Under the pieces are notes generated by a model. That model saw nothing but the letters and a program-made list of their open reading frames with translations. It was not told the DNA's origin and made no database searches. From NCBI GenBank assembly GCA_021029095.1, contig JAJOHG010000022.1:1-64000 (forward strand): a DNA stretch of 64,000 nucleotides, read 5' to 3'. The DNA is from Phellopilus nigrolimitatus (taxonomy: Eukaryota; Basidiomycota; Agaricomycetes; Hymenochaetales; Hymenochaetaceae). Positions 11,286 to 22,030 of this stretch are shown here, piece by piece (the first letter of the stretch is position 1; every line of letters starts with the position of its first letter). Position numbers and translations under genes: made by a program.

Positions 11286-13836
11286 TTTTGTGAAGGGAAT
11301 TCCAAGGTGCTTTTGTTGTTCTATTTTTGTGCAGAAGATCTGTAGGATGGTCAAACACACATCCACTCCTATTCTATTTGTTATGCTTTGCTCTTGGCTT
11401 CTCATTTTGCCCTAATTAATATCCATTGTGATGTAAAAGATCTTCGCTGTGCGAAGATATATCAGTTTGTTTATACATACGAGCTCAGTGTGACCGCCCC
11501 CTTCTAGAATTTTATATGTCAAAACGTAATAGATAGACGTGGTTAGCCCAATACATCAACAGTGCGCACGTATGTTTACCACAGTGCACCGGGAGCGAAT
11601 GTCGATGGGCCGTGCTGGCTCACCAGCGCGACCGACACATCCCGTTAGCGCCAAGGACGGCGGGAAACACAAGGCGTGGAGGCGGAGTGAAAGCGAACCG
11701 ACTTGCATGAGCATCTTGAGGCTCGGTACTCGCAGCTAGAACTGGCGAATTTTCGTACACGAGTCCGCACTTTGCGCGCCATGCCTGCTCGAGTGGCGCG
11801 AACGCTAGCGTCCACTTCGCACGTTCTGTGCAGCGCCTTTGGGAAAATGTAATTTCAGATCAGACCTGCGCAGGGGACTCGGTGGAATTTGAGCGAAAGC
11901 GACATTTGAAGATTGGTCGGGATCATACAGAATCTTGGCAATACCAGATGCGTGACAAAAAGTTGCAGAAGCAGTAACGGTGCACGCGGCGCAGACACGA
12001 GCACGCGCCAGGGAAAGGGGCGACCAGTTAGTTACCGCGGTGGTGCAGCTTCTCGACCATCCTCTTTGCCATGCCCTCCCTCTTCCCTCCCTTCTCCCCG
12101 TTGCTGCTGCTATCGAAACGCTGCATGCACTCAACACTCTGCGCGGCCGCAAAGCGTCTATCCTCGACATCCAGTGCAAGCGCGTGCTCGTCCCCGGCGA
12201 GTCATCGTTTGGCGTCGGCGGCGGCGGGCGCTCGCTCTTCGTGAATACTGCATCGGCGCAGACGGCGTCGCGGAGATGGACCCCCGTCCGCCGCTGGTAC
12301 ACCGCGCGCGGCGCCCGGGAGCGGCGCATTCCTTGGGGACGTAATGGAGCCGGGTCCGAAACCGCGAACATGATGCCGGGGGAGCGAAGCGGCTGTTATT
12401 GCTGCAGGCGCGCTCGCGTCATCCGTATCCGAGTAACCGAGAGCGGGCGGGGATGGGCCGTTCGGTGCGATGGAGCGGGACCCGCGGGGACGCGCTCGCT
12501 GCTGGAGGTAGTGGGGATGGGTAGCGCGGGGCTAGGGAGCGGGGCCGCCCACCGCAGCGGGAAAGGGGACGTTGGGTGTGCCTGAGGCGGCGGGTTTGGC
12601 GATTGACGTCGGGTCTGTAGCAAACGAAAGGAAGGGATGCGGTCAGGATACGAAAATGAAGCGGAAATATGGCGGTAGACAAGCAGAGAGCGCACCCAAA
12701 TATTCCGCGATGCTGTTCGGCTCGCGCGCACTGCGCCAGCAGCCGAGTCCGCAGTGCTGGAGAAGTCGTCCTGAAAGACTCTGGGAGGTCGTCCACGCAC
12801 TGTCGACGCTCGTGCGCGTGTCGGAGGCGGTCAACAACGGCTCAGCGGCCTCGATAGGCCGGTCGACGGAGGTGGGGTCGAGCGCGTGTCGACGTCGTCT
12901 AGATCTGTTGGCTCACAGCTGCTGAAACAAAACACCGATTCAGAAGCGAGGAGGGAAAGGACATACGAGGCTGCTCACGTAGGATATGCCGAACGCGCTT
13001 GGGCAGGTGTGCGCGCCGCACGTCCAAATACACATGGGTCACTGTCTTTCATATTCGTCTCCAAGATGCATCTAGCTTTCCTGCTTTCCGTATTGGACGA
13101 TGTTTAGCAGAAGGAGAGCGGCTTCCGCGATGGTTGCTGCTGTCGGGGCGATCGAGAGACACGGTCTCGCCAGCGACAGAGACGAAGAGAAGATATGGAA
13201 ATCGAGCGAAAGGGGCACTTCTTGGGCTTCGCGCTGGTGTTAAAGATAAAGACGAAATTATGCCAAAGAAATGGAGGAGAAAGAAGACGAGCGCACGCAC
13301 CGTGTCGACACCCAGGCCTTCGCCGCGATGCGCTTTCGTGTATTCGATATAAATCTCGGCGGCTGGCCTATCCACACATTGTAGCTAAGTCACCAAATGA
13401 ACGTTTCAATTAGCTTGCTTTTCTCGAAAGCGAGAAAATAAAATTCGCACGTTGCTGCGCCAAAGCGTCTTTACCGGTCAAGGTTGTCGACACGCTGCTT
13501 TCTGAGAAGGTCATCCGCCCTGTGTACAACTGCCTGGTCGAATGAAGCCAAAAGCTTGACGTGACGCTGCGCGGTCATCGCATTTTCTCCTTCTATAAGT
13601 CCAGGTATGCCTGGCACTATGTCTGCGGGAGATCACCCAAATCAAACACGGTCTCTATCAGCAGCAGCGTCTCGAACTTGGAGAGAAAAAAGGGATGCAC
13701 CCTTTCTCTGTCATCGAAGAGACGACGTTTGAAGGGCCATGTCTTCGTATAGACGGGCAGAAGCGGGAGGCGAGCAAAGAGCGCACCCAAATACTTTGAC
13801 GCTCGGCCCGAGAAAAGCATCGGTGCTGACGTCATC
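11286..13836. repeat. Spacer between copies 2 and 3, first part (blocks P, Q, R)
   Basis: Block P covers about 11286-11960 and is shorter than after copy 1. Block Q covers about 12000-12970 and block R about 13130-13640. Frames such as 11980-12585 (201 codons) are open but GC-driven and not kept in the other Q copies. Nothing I can call as a gene. Confidence 0.5.
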
Positions 13837-13845
13837 ACTTCGACG

Positions 13846-14190
13846 GCACACACCGTGCACAATATGGTCACCGCTGGGGGCGGTGCGGCACGACGCTCGT
13901 CGTCGCGCTCGCGAGCTGGCTATTCAACATCTATGGCGTGCGCCGCATGGGTGCACCCATGCAGAAGCGCGAGAGCAACTTCAAGTTCCTCACGCGCGCG
14001 CTCGGGTGCATGGTCGACGGGGTGCGTCTGCCGCTTGCTTTTCTCTCTTTTCTATCCCTCATATGAGGCTGACCGGACACGGACAGGATACGCGACGGGC
14101 TCGATCCACCGTTGGCGTTCGACGTCGACTTACACTTACACTCTGCTTTTGCTCGCAAAATCAACTCAAAGGCTACTCCTACGATAAAGA
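13846..14190 (+). pseudogene. Captured fragment of an unidentified conserved gene
   Basis: An open stretch with well-formed protein sequence (motifs GTTLVVALASWLFNIYGV, KRESNFKFLTRALGCM) runs to a GTGCGT donor near 14022. After an intron ending CGGACAG, a second open stretch reads IRDGLDPPLAFDVDLHLHS. The phases of the two parts do not join cleanly, so it is probably broken. I do not recognise the family. The gene is not repeated elsewhere in the array, which supports capture from another locus. Confidence 0.4.
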
Positions 14191-14430
14191 AAAGAGAAGA
14201 GGAAGGCGGCGCTACTTTCACAACAGCGTAAACGAGCTCGCAATTCGACCCTCTCAGTTCATTTCAGACGCGTGTTGGACTTGAACCAAAAACAAGGCGA
14301 CTACGTCCATACAGTAAAACGAGAAAATGGCGGACGAAGGCAAAGGCAAGTCTAACGAAGGCGTCTCAGGCGGAACTATACTAAATATGTTTGGTGGGCC
14401 TATAGACTCGCAGACAGATATGTCCTTTCC

Positions 14431-14932
14431 TTCGGTAGCGTCTCCTCAGTCATGTTCTCCCCGAACGGCCCCGACCATCTCCTCGTCTCTTCCTGGGATT
14501 CAGTACGCGCCAACTTTTCTCTGATCTGGATACGAACACGCTGACGGGGTACCTCAATCCGGAATAGACAGTACGCTTCTACGACGTCGCCGCGAACGAG
14601 AAAAAATGCAAGTTCGACCACCGTGCTCCTGTGCCCGACTTTTGCTTCTCTCCCGATGGCCGCCATGCGTTCAGTGGCGAACTTGACACCTCCGTTCGCC
14701 AGTGCGTTATCACTACAGTCTCATGATGTCGAGACCAAACTGACGGCCTAGCCCCGAAGGTTCGACCTCGAAACTAAGACATTCCGCCATCTGGGTTAGC
14801 ACGCGAGCCCCGTCTCGCGCACGTCCTTCTCCAAGCACGCCAGTACGCGCCTTTCTTCTTGCCCCCTCCTCTCGCTAATAAAGACTTCCTTCCAGGTTCC
14901 AGACGCCCTCATCACCGACTTTTGGTGCCGTA
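14431..14932 (+). pseudogene. BUB3: BUB3-like WD40 fragment (captured, broken)
   Basis: The first blades of a WD40 protein can be read across three introns. Motifs in order are FGSVSSVMFSPN, DHLLVSSWDS, TVRFYDVAANEKKCKFDH, FSPDGRHAFSGELDTSVRQ, FDLETKTFRHLG and DALITDFW. This order and wording match the mitotic checkpoint protein BUB3, known to bind kinetochore MELT repeats. An in-frame TAG follows HLG, and the sequence stops abruptly where spacer DNA resumes, so most of the propeller is missing. Retained introns mean copying was at DNA level. RAE1, a close BUB3 relative, is a less likely alternative. Confidence 0.6.
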
Positions 14933-15850
14933 CGAAACACATACAGCTCGTCTGACTCACTCATAGATTGAACTCGCCATTCGGGAGGCCGTGCGCAGAA
15001 GATCGAGGCTGGAACCTAACGAGCTTGACGTCGCGCACGGCGCGCAGGAGGTGGAGACGCAGCAAGTGCGCTGTGTGTGTAAAGGACGTGAACGGCGATG
15101 TGGTCAGGGCCTCGGATTTTTATCTGTCGCCAGCGAGAAACACGAAGCGGAGGGAAAGGCACTGGGAGGAGCTTGCACTCACCGTACGTCCTTCACTTTC
15201 TAGGACAAGGGTGGCGAGACCTCCTGCTCACGGGAGTGCATTAGCTTCCCACATAGAGACGGCCCCGTCAGTTTCTGTTCTTGTGTGCGTTTCTCTGGGC
15301 TCGGATGCGACGAGCAAGGCGGCGGGCCCGACGCGGCGGCATCCGGGAATCCAGGTGGCGGTCGGCTGAGAGCTCCGTCAGCTGAGCTCCGTAAACGCTA
15401 GCCCCGTCCTCCGTGGGCACATCGCGAACGGGCGGAATGGCGCGCTCCGGGCCGGGGGGCGAGGCGGCGGCGGCTGATACCGTAATTGTTGCTGCTTCCG
15501 CTGCAAGCGCGCTCGCGTCATCCGTTTCCGAACGGCCGGGGGCGGTGGGTACGTCGCGCTCGGAGCTGGGAGGCGCCGGGCGGTCGAGATGGAATCAAGC
15601 TGCACGTCGGCGGCGTTTGCATCTGTCGCGCCCACAGCTACTGAGCCGCAACACCCAATCAGGAAGAGGAAATACACAACTACTCACCAGGACAATGCCG
15701 AGCGCGTCGCGGGCGCGCTCGGCAGGTACGCGCGCGGCGTGTCGAGACGTGTCGAGGTCTCCGCTGCCGGCGGCGCAGAGCATGTCCGGTTTGGCAGGCG
15801 TGGTGGAGGTGAGGCGGTGAACGTCGGCGAGGGAGGAGATGGGCCGGTCG
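14933..15850. repeat. Blocks S and S2 in type II spacer
   Basis: Matches 32700-33800 over most of its length. Landmarks are GAGCTTGACGTCG near 15020, CACCGTACGTCCTTCACTTTCT near 15180 and CAGCTGAGCTCCGTAAACGCTAGC near 15378. On the minus strand a frame runs from about 16005 to 15595 (136 codons, containing IPPPAVGVRYDLINIDRPISS). The equivalent frame near 33530-33830 is partly conserved. It may be an exon of a lost gene; family unknown. Confidence 0.4.
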
Positions 15851-17520
15851 ATGTTGATGAGGTCATAACGGACTCCGACAGCTGGGGGCGGGATGACTTC
15901 ATACTCGAAAGTCAACGTTTCTCCCAGCTTCGTAATGCTTCTTGGGCCTCTCGCATCTTCGTTGATAAGAACCTGCTCTACCCGACGTCGGAGAAACTTT
16001 GACACCTACAACTGCCCTTCTGACATTGCCGGATATGCTATACTTTGCCTGCTGTGCATTAAACATCTTTGTGAGGTATCACTGCTTCCTGCTGTTTTAT
16101 CATATCGCACCGTGTGTCTATTGTACAAGTCTTCTCTTTTGCGATCGTGGCCCGACTCTGAGCCCTTGGCCTGAGACCCAACTTGTCTACCTCATTGTTT
16201 TTCCTTGGCTAATCTAGAACGCTGCCGCAAACATCTGCTCGACTGCATTCTCGCTGAAGCAAGACATACATATCTGAATACCGCACTCGCCTCTATGACT
16301 CTTTTTACACTCCCCGATTCGAAAGCCCATCCAGCCGCATATTTACGCACCCGTGCTCCAGCGCACCGCATCCTTGGATACGCGTTTGATACAGTCCGTT
16401 TTCGTGTTTTTTTTACCTTGCACAGATTTCTCACCTCGTGCATAGTCCTCTTGTTACTTGCAATATCGTCAATTTATATGTGGGGACCCGGGAGGGCGCC
16501 TTCTTGAAGCTACAAAAACTCGCAGATGCGTTGTGGGCGTCAACGAAAGAGGACAGCACGCCTTGTAAGTCCGATCTTCCTGTTTCCTCTGATCGCGAGA
16601 AAGGAAAAGCAGCTGACTGGTAATCAAAGATGAACTGTGATGGTCAGACGCAAATACTTAGTTGTATCAGCATCAATCGCGCTCCAACGCGACAACTCGT
16701 CTAAGTATAAGTATAAATCTGTGCAACAAGGATCCAGGTGCGGTTACTTGGTATTTTGATGGTGCGATGTACTCTTTTATATCTGGTAACCTTCTCTGTT
16801 CCGCTGGCGAATCTCACGAGTCTGTCTAGAACCGCTTACATCTTAGTCAGATTAGACTATCGAGAGAGGTATGTGTGCACTCGTATGTCGCAATTGTTGC
16901 TCAATATTATTTGATTTGATCATCTCATTCCCAGCGGTATTTGCACATCTTCCTTTACCGAAATAAAACCACTGACTGCTCTTTATAAACTGAGCCAAAT
17001 GATGAAGCTATGCGCAACAGACACTGATTTCTAGATCGGAGTTAGTAGGAAGTGGACATCAAGCACTTCTGACGCGCATGACAGGATCTAGATGTCCCGC
17101 CAGTGCACTACTGTGCGATTTTAGTATTTCTTTAGCTGTTTTCGCTCTTGATTGTCAACGGTGCGCTGTCAATATGTTACAGACACTTCTTTGCGAGATA
17201 TATGCCACACAGTTTGGCACTTGAACCCCTTCGATGGTCGCATCACGATGGCTTTGCGATTCCTCGCATATACATGTAAGATCTGTATCATCGTCATTCA
17301 ACGCCGCTGATTCCGATAGACAGGTATGATGTATCATTGAATCTCAGACCTCCTCATAAAGCTTCGAAGATCCTATCAGATCTTTTCTTTTCTTGACCGG
17401 CTCTCGTTACTTTAAATGTCTTTGAGATCGTGAGCCTTTCGACACGCCCCCCCCCCCCCCCCCCCCACCACCAAGTCGACCTTTTGAAACTTCGTTGGAA
17501 TCTTTTGCACCTGTTCCACT
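15851..17520 (+). repeat. Block V: type II upstream flank of copy 3
   Basis: An alternative 5' flank found only before copies 3, 6 and 9 (also 33800-35403 and 62255-63257). It contains two recurring plus-strand open stretches. One is a hydrophobic one around 16010-16170 (LPDMLYFACCALN). The other, near 16490-16563, reads REGAFLKLQKLADALW and ends at a GTAAGT donor. The rest, about 16620-17350, is AT-rich and without a gene I can support. Confidence 0.5.
17447..17466 (+). repeat. Homopolymer C20 in the copy 3 promoter region
   Basis: Twenty consecutive C lie 55 bp upstream of the copy 3 start, between the TTTAAAT box and the ATG. The same place in copy 6 has only a run of five C, and in copy 1 three. 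On the minus strand this is a G20 run. Its exact length may be uncertain because long homopolymers are hard to sequence. Confidence 0.8.
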
Positions 17521-19151
17521 ATGCATTCCATACGTTCTGACGTCGAGTCTGTTGATCCGAGCCTCCTTCCACTTTACATCTCGGAGATAGATATCACACA
17601 ATATACTGGTGTGGCACTTCTAACTCTTCTGGTCTACGACATGCGTACGTCTTGCATCTCGGTTGACATGTCAGATACCAATTGTTTCAAATTTTAATGA
17701 CATGTTAATCTTTAGTTATCACTATGGACAAGGAGGTGAGTAGGGATTGGTGTTATTGTCTTCATGTCCAAGCTAATCATTGCGTCATTCAGGTTAAATA
17801 TTTCTGGGTACGTCACTTGCTTAATATTAGCACGAGGCATATGCTTACTTGCTGCGCGGAATGAAGAGCTCTCCTCGCAGCTTTGTTAGCTTGATTTACT
17901 TTGCAGTAAATGATATTTTACAGTTTCTTCAAATAAACCACTCTAACACATTGTAGAATCGCTACATTGGCATCCTTGCAACCCTTTCTGGTATGGTGTG
18001 TAAGTCAAATCTTTATTGGGTATACACTAAAGCATGGAATGTCCGCTGATACTTCTTTTATAGATACTACTCATCAAGCAAATGAAACATTGCAAGCAAT
18101 TTCTGATCACTGTATTATAGTTACCATGGCTAACTCTGAACTCTGTTTATAGGTGTGAGCACCCAGATACTGCCTTCAGTCTTCTCTACTGATAATATTG
18201 AAAGGCTTTGGCTTTTTCTGGATTGAGGAACTCGCTAGTGAGTTTCTGGATTTTGCACTGAACAGCATCTTGCTCATTGCAGGAAGACTTGATGACTGTC
18301 CTTTTCATTGACTGTAATTTCCCCCTAATTATTATATTTGACATGTTCATCACGCACTAATTGTATTGCAGATATTCTTCTGATGCGCGTCCTTGCACTC
18401 TACCACCAAGGTGAGCATTCCCAATACTGCCAATCACTTCAAATGTCTAATAAACAACAGACAAGAGGCTAGCTGCATGCCTGAGGATTCTCTTTGGACT
18501 GGAGGCAGCATTTCTGCTGGGTATCCTTATATATGGCAACATATATCAAGAGGGTAAGGATACTTAGTCATCCTATTGTAGCATTCTCTGATCCTGGTTT
18601 CTAGTTATTGTATTGGATTTTGAAAAAGGTATGACAATATGTGGAGTCAATAGGGGTTCTCCAATAGTATGGGGTTCTTTATCCTGGTTAGTATTGGTGT
18701 TCTTGGAAAGTGTTTGGGCTGATTTGGAAGTTGGAACAGGGCTGCTCCAATGCTGTATGAGATTATCCTCATGGCTCTAGCACTCTATAAGGCTGCAGAA
18801 TACTGGAGGGAGACAGGTGGTTTCAGCCAGTTTGCCCTTGTCAAGGTGCTCATCCAAGACCAGGCCATTTATTTTATTATGTATTTTTTTTTTCTGTCAT
18901 GCATAACCAATGGTATATGAACTGACCATTCTAACAGGGTCATATTTTGCAGTGTTATGGAGATAATGGCAATCCAGCTGATCATTTCAAGCACTGTTGT
19001 GGCTGATCTCCTAGATGTTCTGGGAAGTCCAAGCCTTCTCTGTCTTCTTGGGAGCCGTCTGCTGGTCCATCTGAAGGAGGCTGGAGAGATGGGAGCCAAT
19101 GGAGGGACAAGCTACAGGATGAATACCATGAGCAACATTGAGTTTTCCTGA
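17521..19151 (+). pseudogene. DUF6533-family gene, array copy 3 (+2 frameshift in exon 7)
   Basis: All splice sites and twelve of thirteen exons are as in the intact copies: TMDKE, VKYFW, SFVSLIYFANRYIG, ILLMRVLALYHQ, LFGLEAAF, YEIILMALALYKAAEYW and the C-terminal GSRLLVHLKEAGEMGANGG. In exon 7 (about 18152-18237) the stretch GATACTGCCTTCAGTCTTCTC is two bases longer than in the other copies. This brings in an early TGA. No alternative acceptor nearby restores the frame. Either this copy is dead, or it makes a protein cut off in the middle of the membrane region. The intron after exon 6 uses a GC donor. Confidence 0.7.
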
Positions 19152-20707
19152 TTTAACATGGGGATCTCAAGGTGCTTTTGTTATTCTATTTATTTTAGTA
19201 CTTTTGCTGACTACTATAATAACAGTCGTGCAGAAGATCTGTAAGATGGTCAAATATACATCCATTCCCATTAAATTTGTTATTATTCGCTTTTTGCTTC
19301 TCATTCTGCCATTATTTAATTGCCATTGCAATGTAAAGGATCTTCGCTGTGCGAAGAAATACCAAATACGACTTCAGTGCGATTGTCCCCTCTAAAAAAG
19401 TAAATGTCAAAACGCAATAGATAAATGCGGTTAGTCCAATACATCAACAGTGCGCATGTATGCTTGCCACAGTGCACCGAGAGCAAATGTCGACGGGCCG
19501 TTCTGGCTCACCAGTGTGACCGACACATCCCCGGGCCGTTGGCGTCAAGGACGGCGAGAAACACAAGGAGAGTAGGTGGAGTGAAAGCAAACCGACTTGC
19601 ATGTGTGTATTGAGGCTCGGTACTCGCAACCAGAACTGAGGCATTTTCGCACACAGGTCCGCATCCTGCGCACGATGCCTGCTCGAGTGGAGCGAACACT
19701 AGCGTCCACTTCGCACTCTCTGTGCAGCACCTTTGGGCAAAAAATACAATTTCAGATCAGACCTGCGCAGCTGCGCCGGCACAGTTCCTTTCTTGCACTG
19801 ACGCCGACCTTATGTGCTCCGACCGCACTAGCGCCCTCATTGTGCTAGATGCGCTGCGACTCGGATTCCCATCTACAGACTATTGTTCTGTCGGCTGTAA
19901 TTACTCCCGTTCTATTTTCTGTTTGTGTATGATCAACCCCCGCGCGCAATAACTATTTTGTTTGAAAGGCTCTCCGAGAATGCGTATGGAGTTGCGAAAC
20001 AGAGCAAAAATAGCGGAAAGATACGGGAAAATTTGCAACCGCGGCTCCATGAGCGAATGGCGGAGTCGGTACGTACATGCAATAATAAACAAAGAGGACT
20101 CGGCAGAATTTGAGCAACACTGGCGTTTGAATATTAGGCGGGAGCATACTCGACGCGAAACAAAAGCCTGCAGAAGCAGTAACAGTGCGGGCGGCGCGAA
20201 CACTCGCACGGCCAGGACAAGGGGCGACCAGTCAGTTAGCCTCTCAACCATCCCCCTTGCCCTCTTCCCTCCCTCCCCGCCGCTGCTGCTGTCGACACGC
20301 TGCATGCTCTCAACGCTGTGCGCACTCGCAGTGCATATATCCTCAACACCCAGCGCAGGCGCGTGCTCGTTTCCAGCGGCTCATCCTTAGGTGGCGGCGG
20401 AATGGCGCACAAGGTACCGGGGAGCGGGGCAGTTGACGCAGCGCTCGCGGGGCTGGGCTGCTCTGTGCAATGGATCGGGACCCGTGGTGACGCGCTCGCT
20501 GCTGGAGGTGGTGGGGATGGGGGGCGAGGGGCCAGGGAGCGGGGCGCGCGCCGCAGTGGAAAAGGGTGCGTTGGGTGTCTGAGACGGCCGTGGACGTCGG
20601 ACCTGTAACAAGAGAAAATAGAAGACACCGACGACGAACAGAGATCGCACGTAAAGTATCTGCGACGCTCGGCTGCGCGCCGGCATCCGAGCTCGCTGTG
20701 CTGGTTA
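19152..20707. repeat. Spacer between copies 3 and 4, first part (blocks P, Q)
   Basis: Block P covers about 19152-20180 and block Q starts near 20190. Block Q is interrupted at 20708 by a MITE and resumes after it. No supported gene. Overlapping frames on both strands in the GC-rich part are not preserved in other copies. Confidence 0.5.
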
Positions 20708-21197
20708 CAGGGTATCCGGAAAAGCTTGTCAGTGTGCGATTTTGTTTTCGTTTTTTGTACGGTTTTCCCAAAGAGGAATTCCTTACCCAAAGTAGCAATC
20801 CTTACCCAAAATGGAATTCCTTACTGAATGCGGACACTGCCCTAAACGGGGATGATCAGTGCATGTAAGGTCAGCCGTGTTGTGAGGAGGGTGGAATCTG
20901 GCTTTATGATAATGGATATGTCTCTAAAGATATCTATACGATTCTTCGCCGGCGCTGCGTGGACTGGACGTGGCAGCGTGGGACGCGCGCCGCGGAGGCA
21001 GCGGGAGCTAGCAAGTAAAATGACACGACACGACGAACAATGTCGACGACAGGTCGATCATAGGGCGGTGTCCGCATTCAGTAAGGAATTCCATTTTGGG
21101 TAAGGATTGCTACTTTGGGTAAGGAATTCCTCTTTGGGAAAACCGTACAAAAAACGAAAACAAAATCGCACACTGACAAGCTTTTCCGGATACCCTG
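20708..21197. mobile_element. Tc1/mariner-type MITE with long inverted ends
   Basis: A 490-bp element. About 130 bp at each end are near-perfect inverted repeats, starting CAGGGTATCCGGAAAAGC and ending with the complement, and it is flanked by TA on both sides (20706-20707, 21198-21199). A paralogous block-Q copy reads GCTGGATAAATCG near 58650 without the element, so the TA is the target. There is no transposase ORF. The about 230-bp centre has no recognisable coding content. TA targets and CAGGG-type ends fit the Tc1/mariner superfamily. Confidence 0.85.
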
Positions 21198-21199
21198 TA

Positions 21200-22030
21200 A
21201 ATCGTTCTTGTCGACGCATTGTCGACGCTCGTGCGCGTGTCGGAGGCGGCCAGCCGCGTCGGCGCGTCGTTGTCGTGCCCGAGCGGGCCGGCTTACTGAA
21301 AGTTACCGATGCTGACGTCATCGACGACTCCAGCACACGCAGCTTCGTCTAACGAGCTTTGGGTCGACGCTCGAACCTATCGAGCTTATGTCACTCCAAG
21401 CTCGCTGTGCGGGTAGAGACGACGCAATTTGGTCCAAGAGAACTCGGAGTCGGAGCCGTACGTCATTTGCTTTCTAGGACACTAACGTTTCTCGTAGACA
21501 CCCCCGTCGGTTTCTGTTCCTGCGTGCATTTCTCTGGGCTCGGCGCGCCCGATGCGGCGGCGTCAGGGTGTCCGGGCAGCAGTCGGCTCAGAGCACCGTC
21601 AGCTGAGCATCGTAAACGCTAGCACAGGTACAGACGGCGTCGCGGAGCCGGGGCCCCCTCTGCTGGGGAGCGGGCAGAGGCCTCACTGGGGGGTGTCTGA
21701 GACTGTGGGTTTGTCGGCGGACGTCCTGTCTGCAACAAGAGAAAGGAAGGGTTGTCTGTCACTATACGAGGATGATACAGACGGCGAGGAGAGAACGCAC
21801 CCGACGCCGTTCGGCGTGCGCTCACTCGATGGTTCCGCACTGGCAACCGAACTCGCGGTGCTGGAGAAGTCGTCTTGGAGGCTCTGCACTCGTCGGAGGC
21901 TACCTGGGCGTGCCGGGCGGTCGAGATGGAATCGAACTGCGTGTCGACGGGCGGGTCAATGTTGATGGTGGACGCCGGTAGCTGGGGAGGGATGATTTCA
22001 TACTAGGCTCGGGCTGGAAGGCTAGCTCCG
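21200..22030. repeat. Rest of block Q, then blocks S and T
   Basis: After the MITE the block-Q sequence resumes (TCGACGCTCGTGCGCGTGTCGG near 21224). It passes into a short block S (GATGCTGACGTCATCG near 21307) and block T (GAGAAGTCGTCTTGGAGGCTC near 21862). Block T recurs at 27720-27950, 45480-45760 and 52580-52760. No gene supported. Confidence 0.45.

Larger units (their letters stand above)
13837..14932 (+). mobile_element. Inserted segment carrying captured host gene pieces
   Basis: In other spacers, GCTGACGTCATCG is followed within about 60 bp by the sequence that ends ACGAAACACACAGCTC (for example 59690-59755). Here the two are about 1.1 kb apart. The extra DNA carries one unidentified gene fragment and a BUB3-like fragment, both with introns. 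Only very short inverted matches (CGGCAC near 13842 / GTGCCG near 14930) are visible at the ends, so the element class is not clear. Confidence 0.5.
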
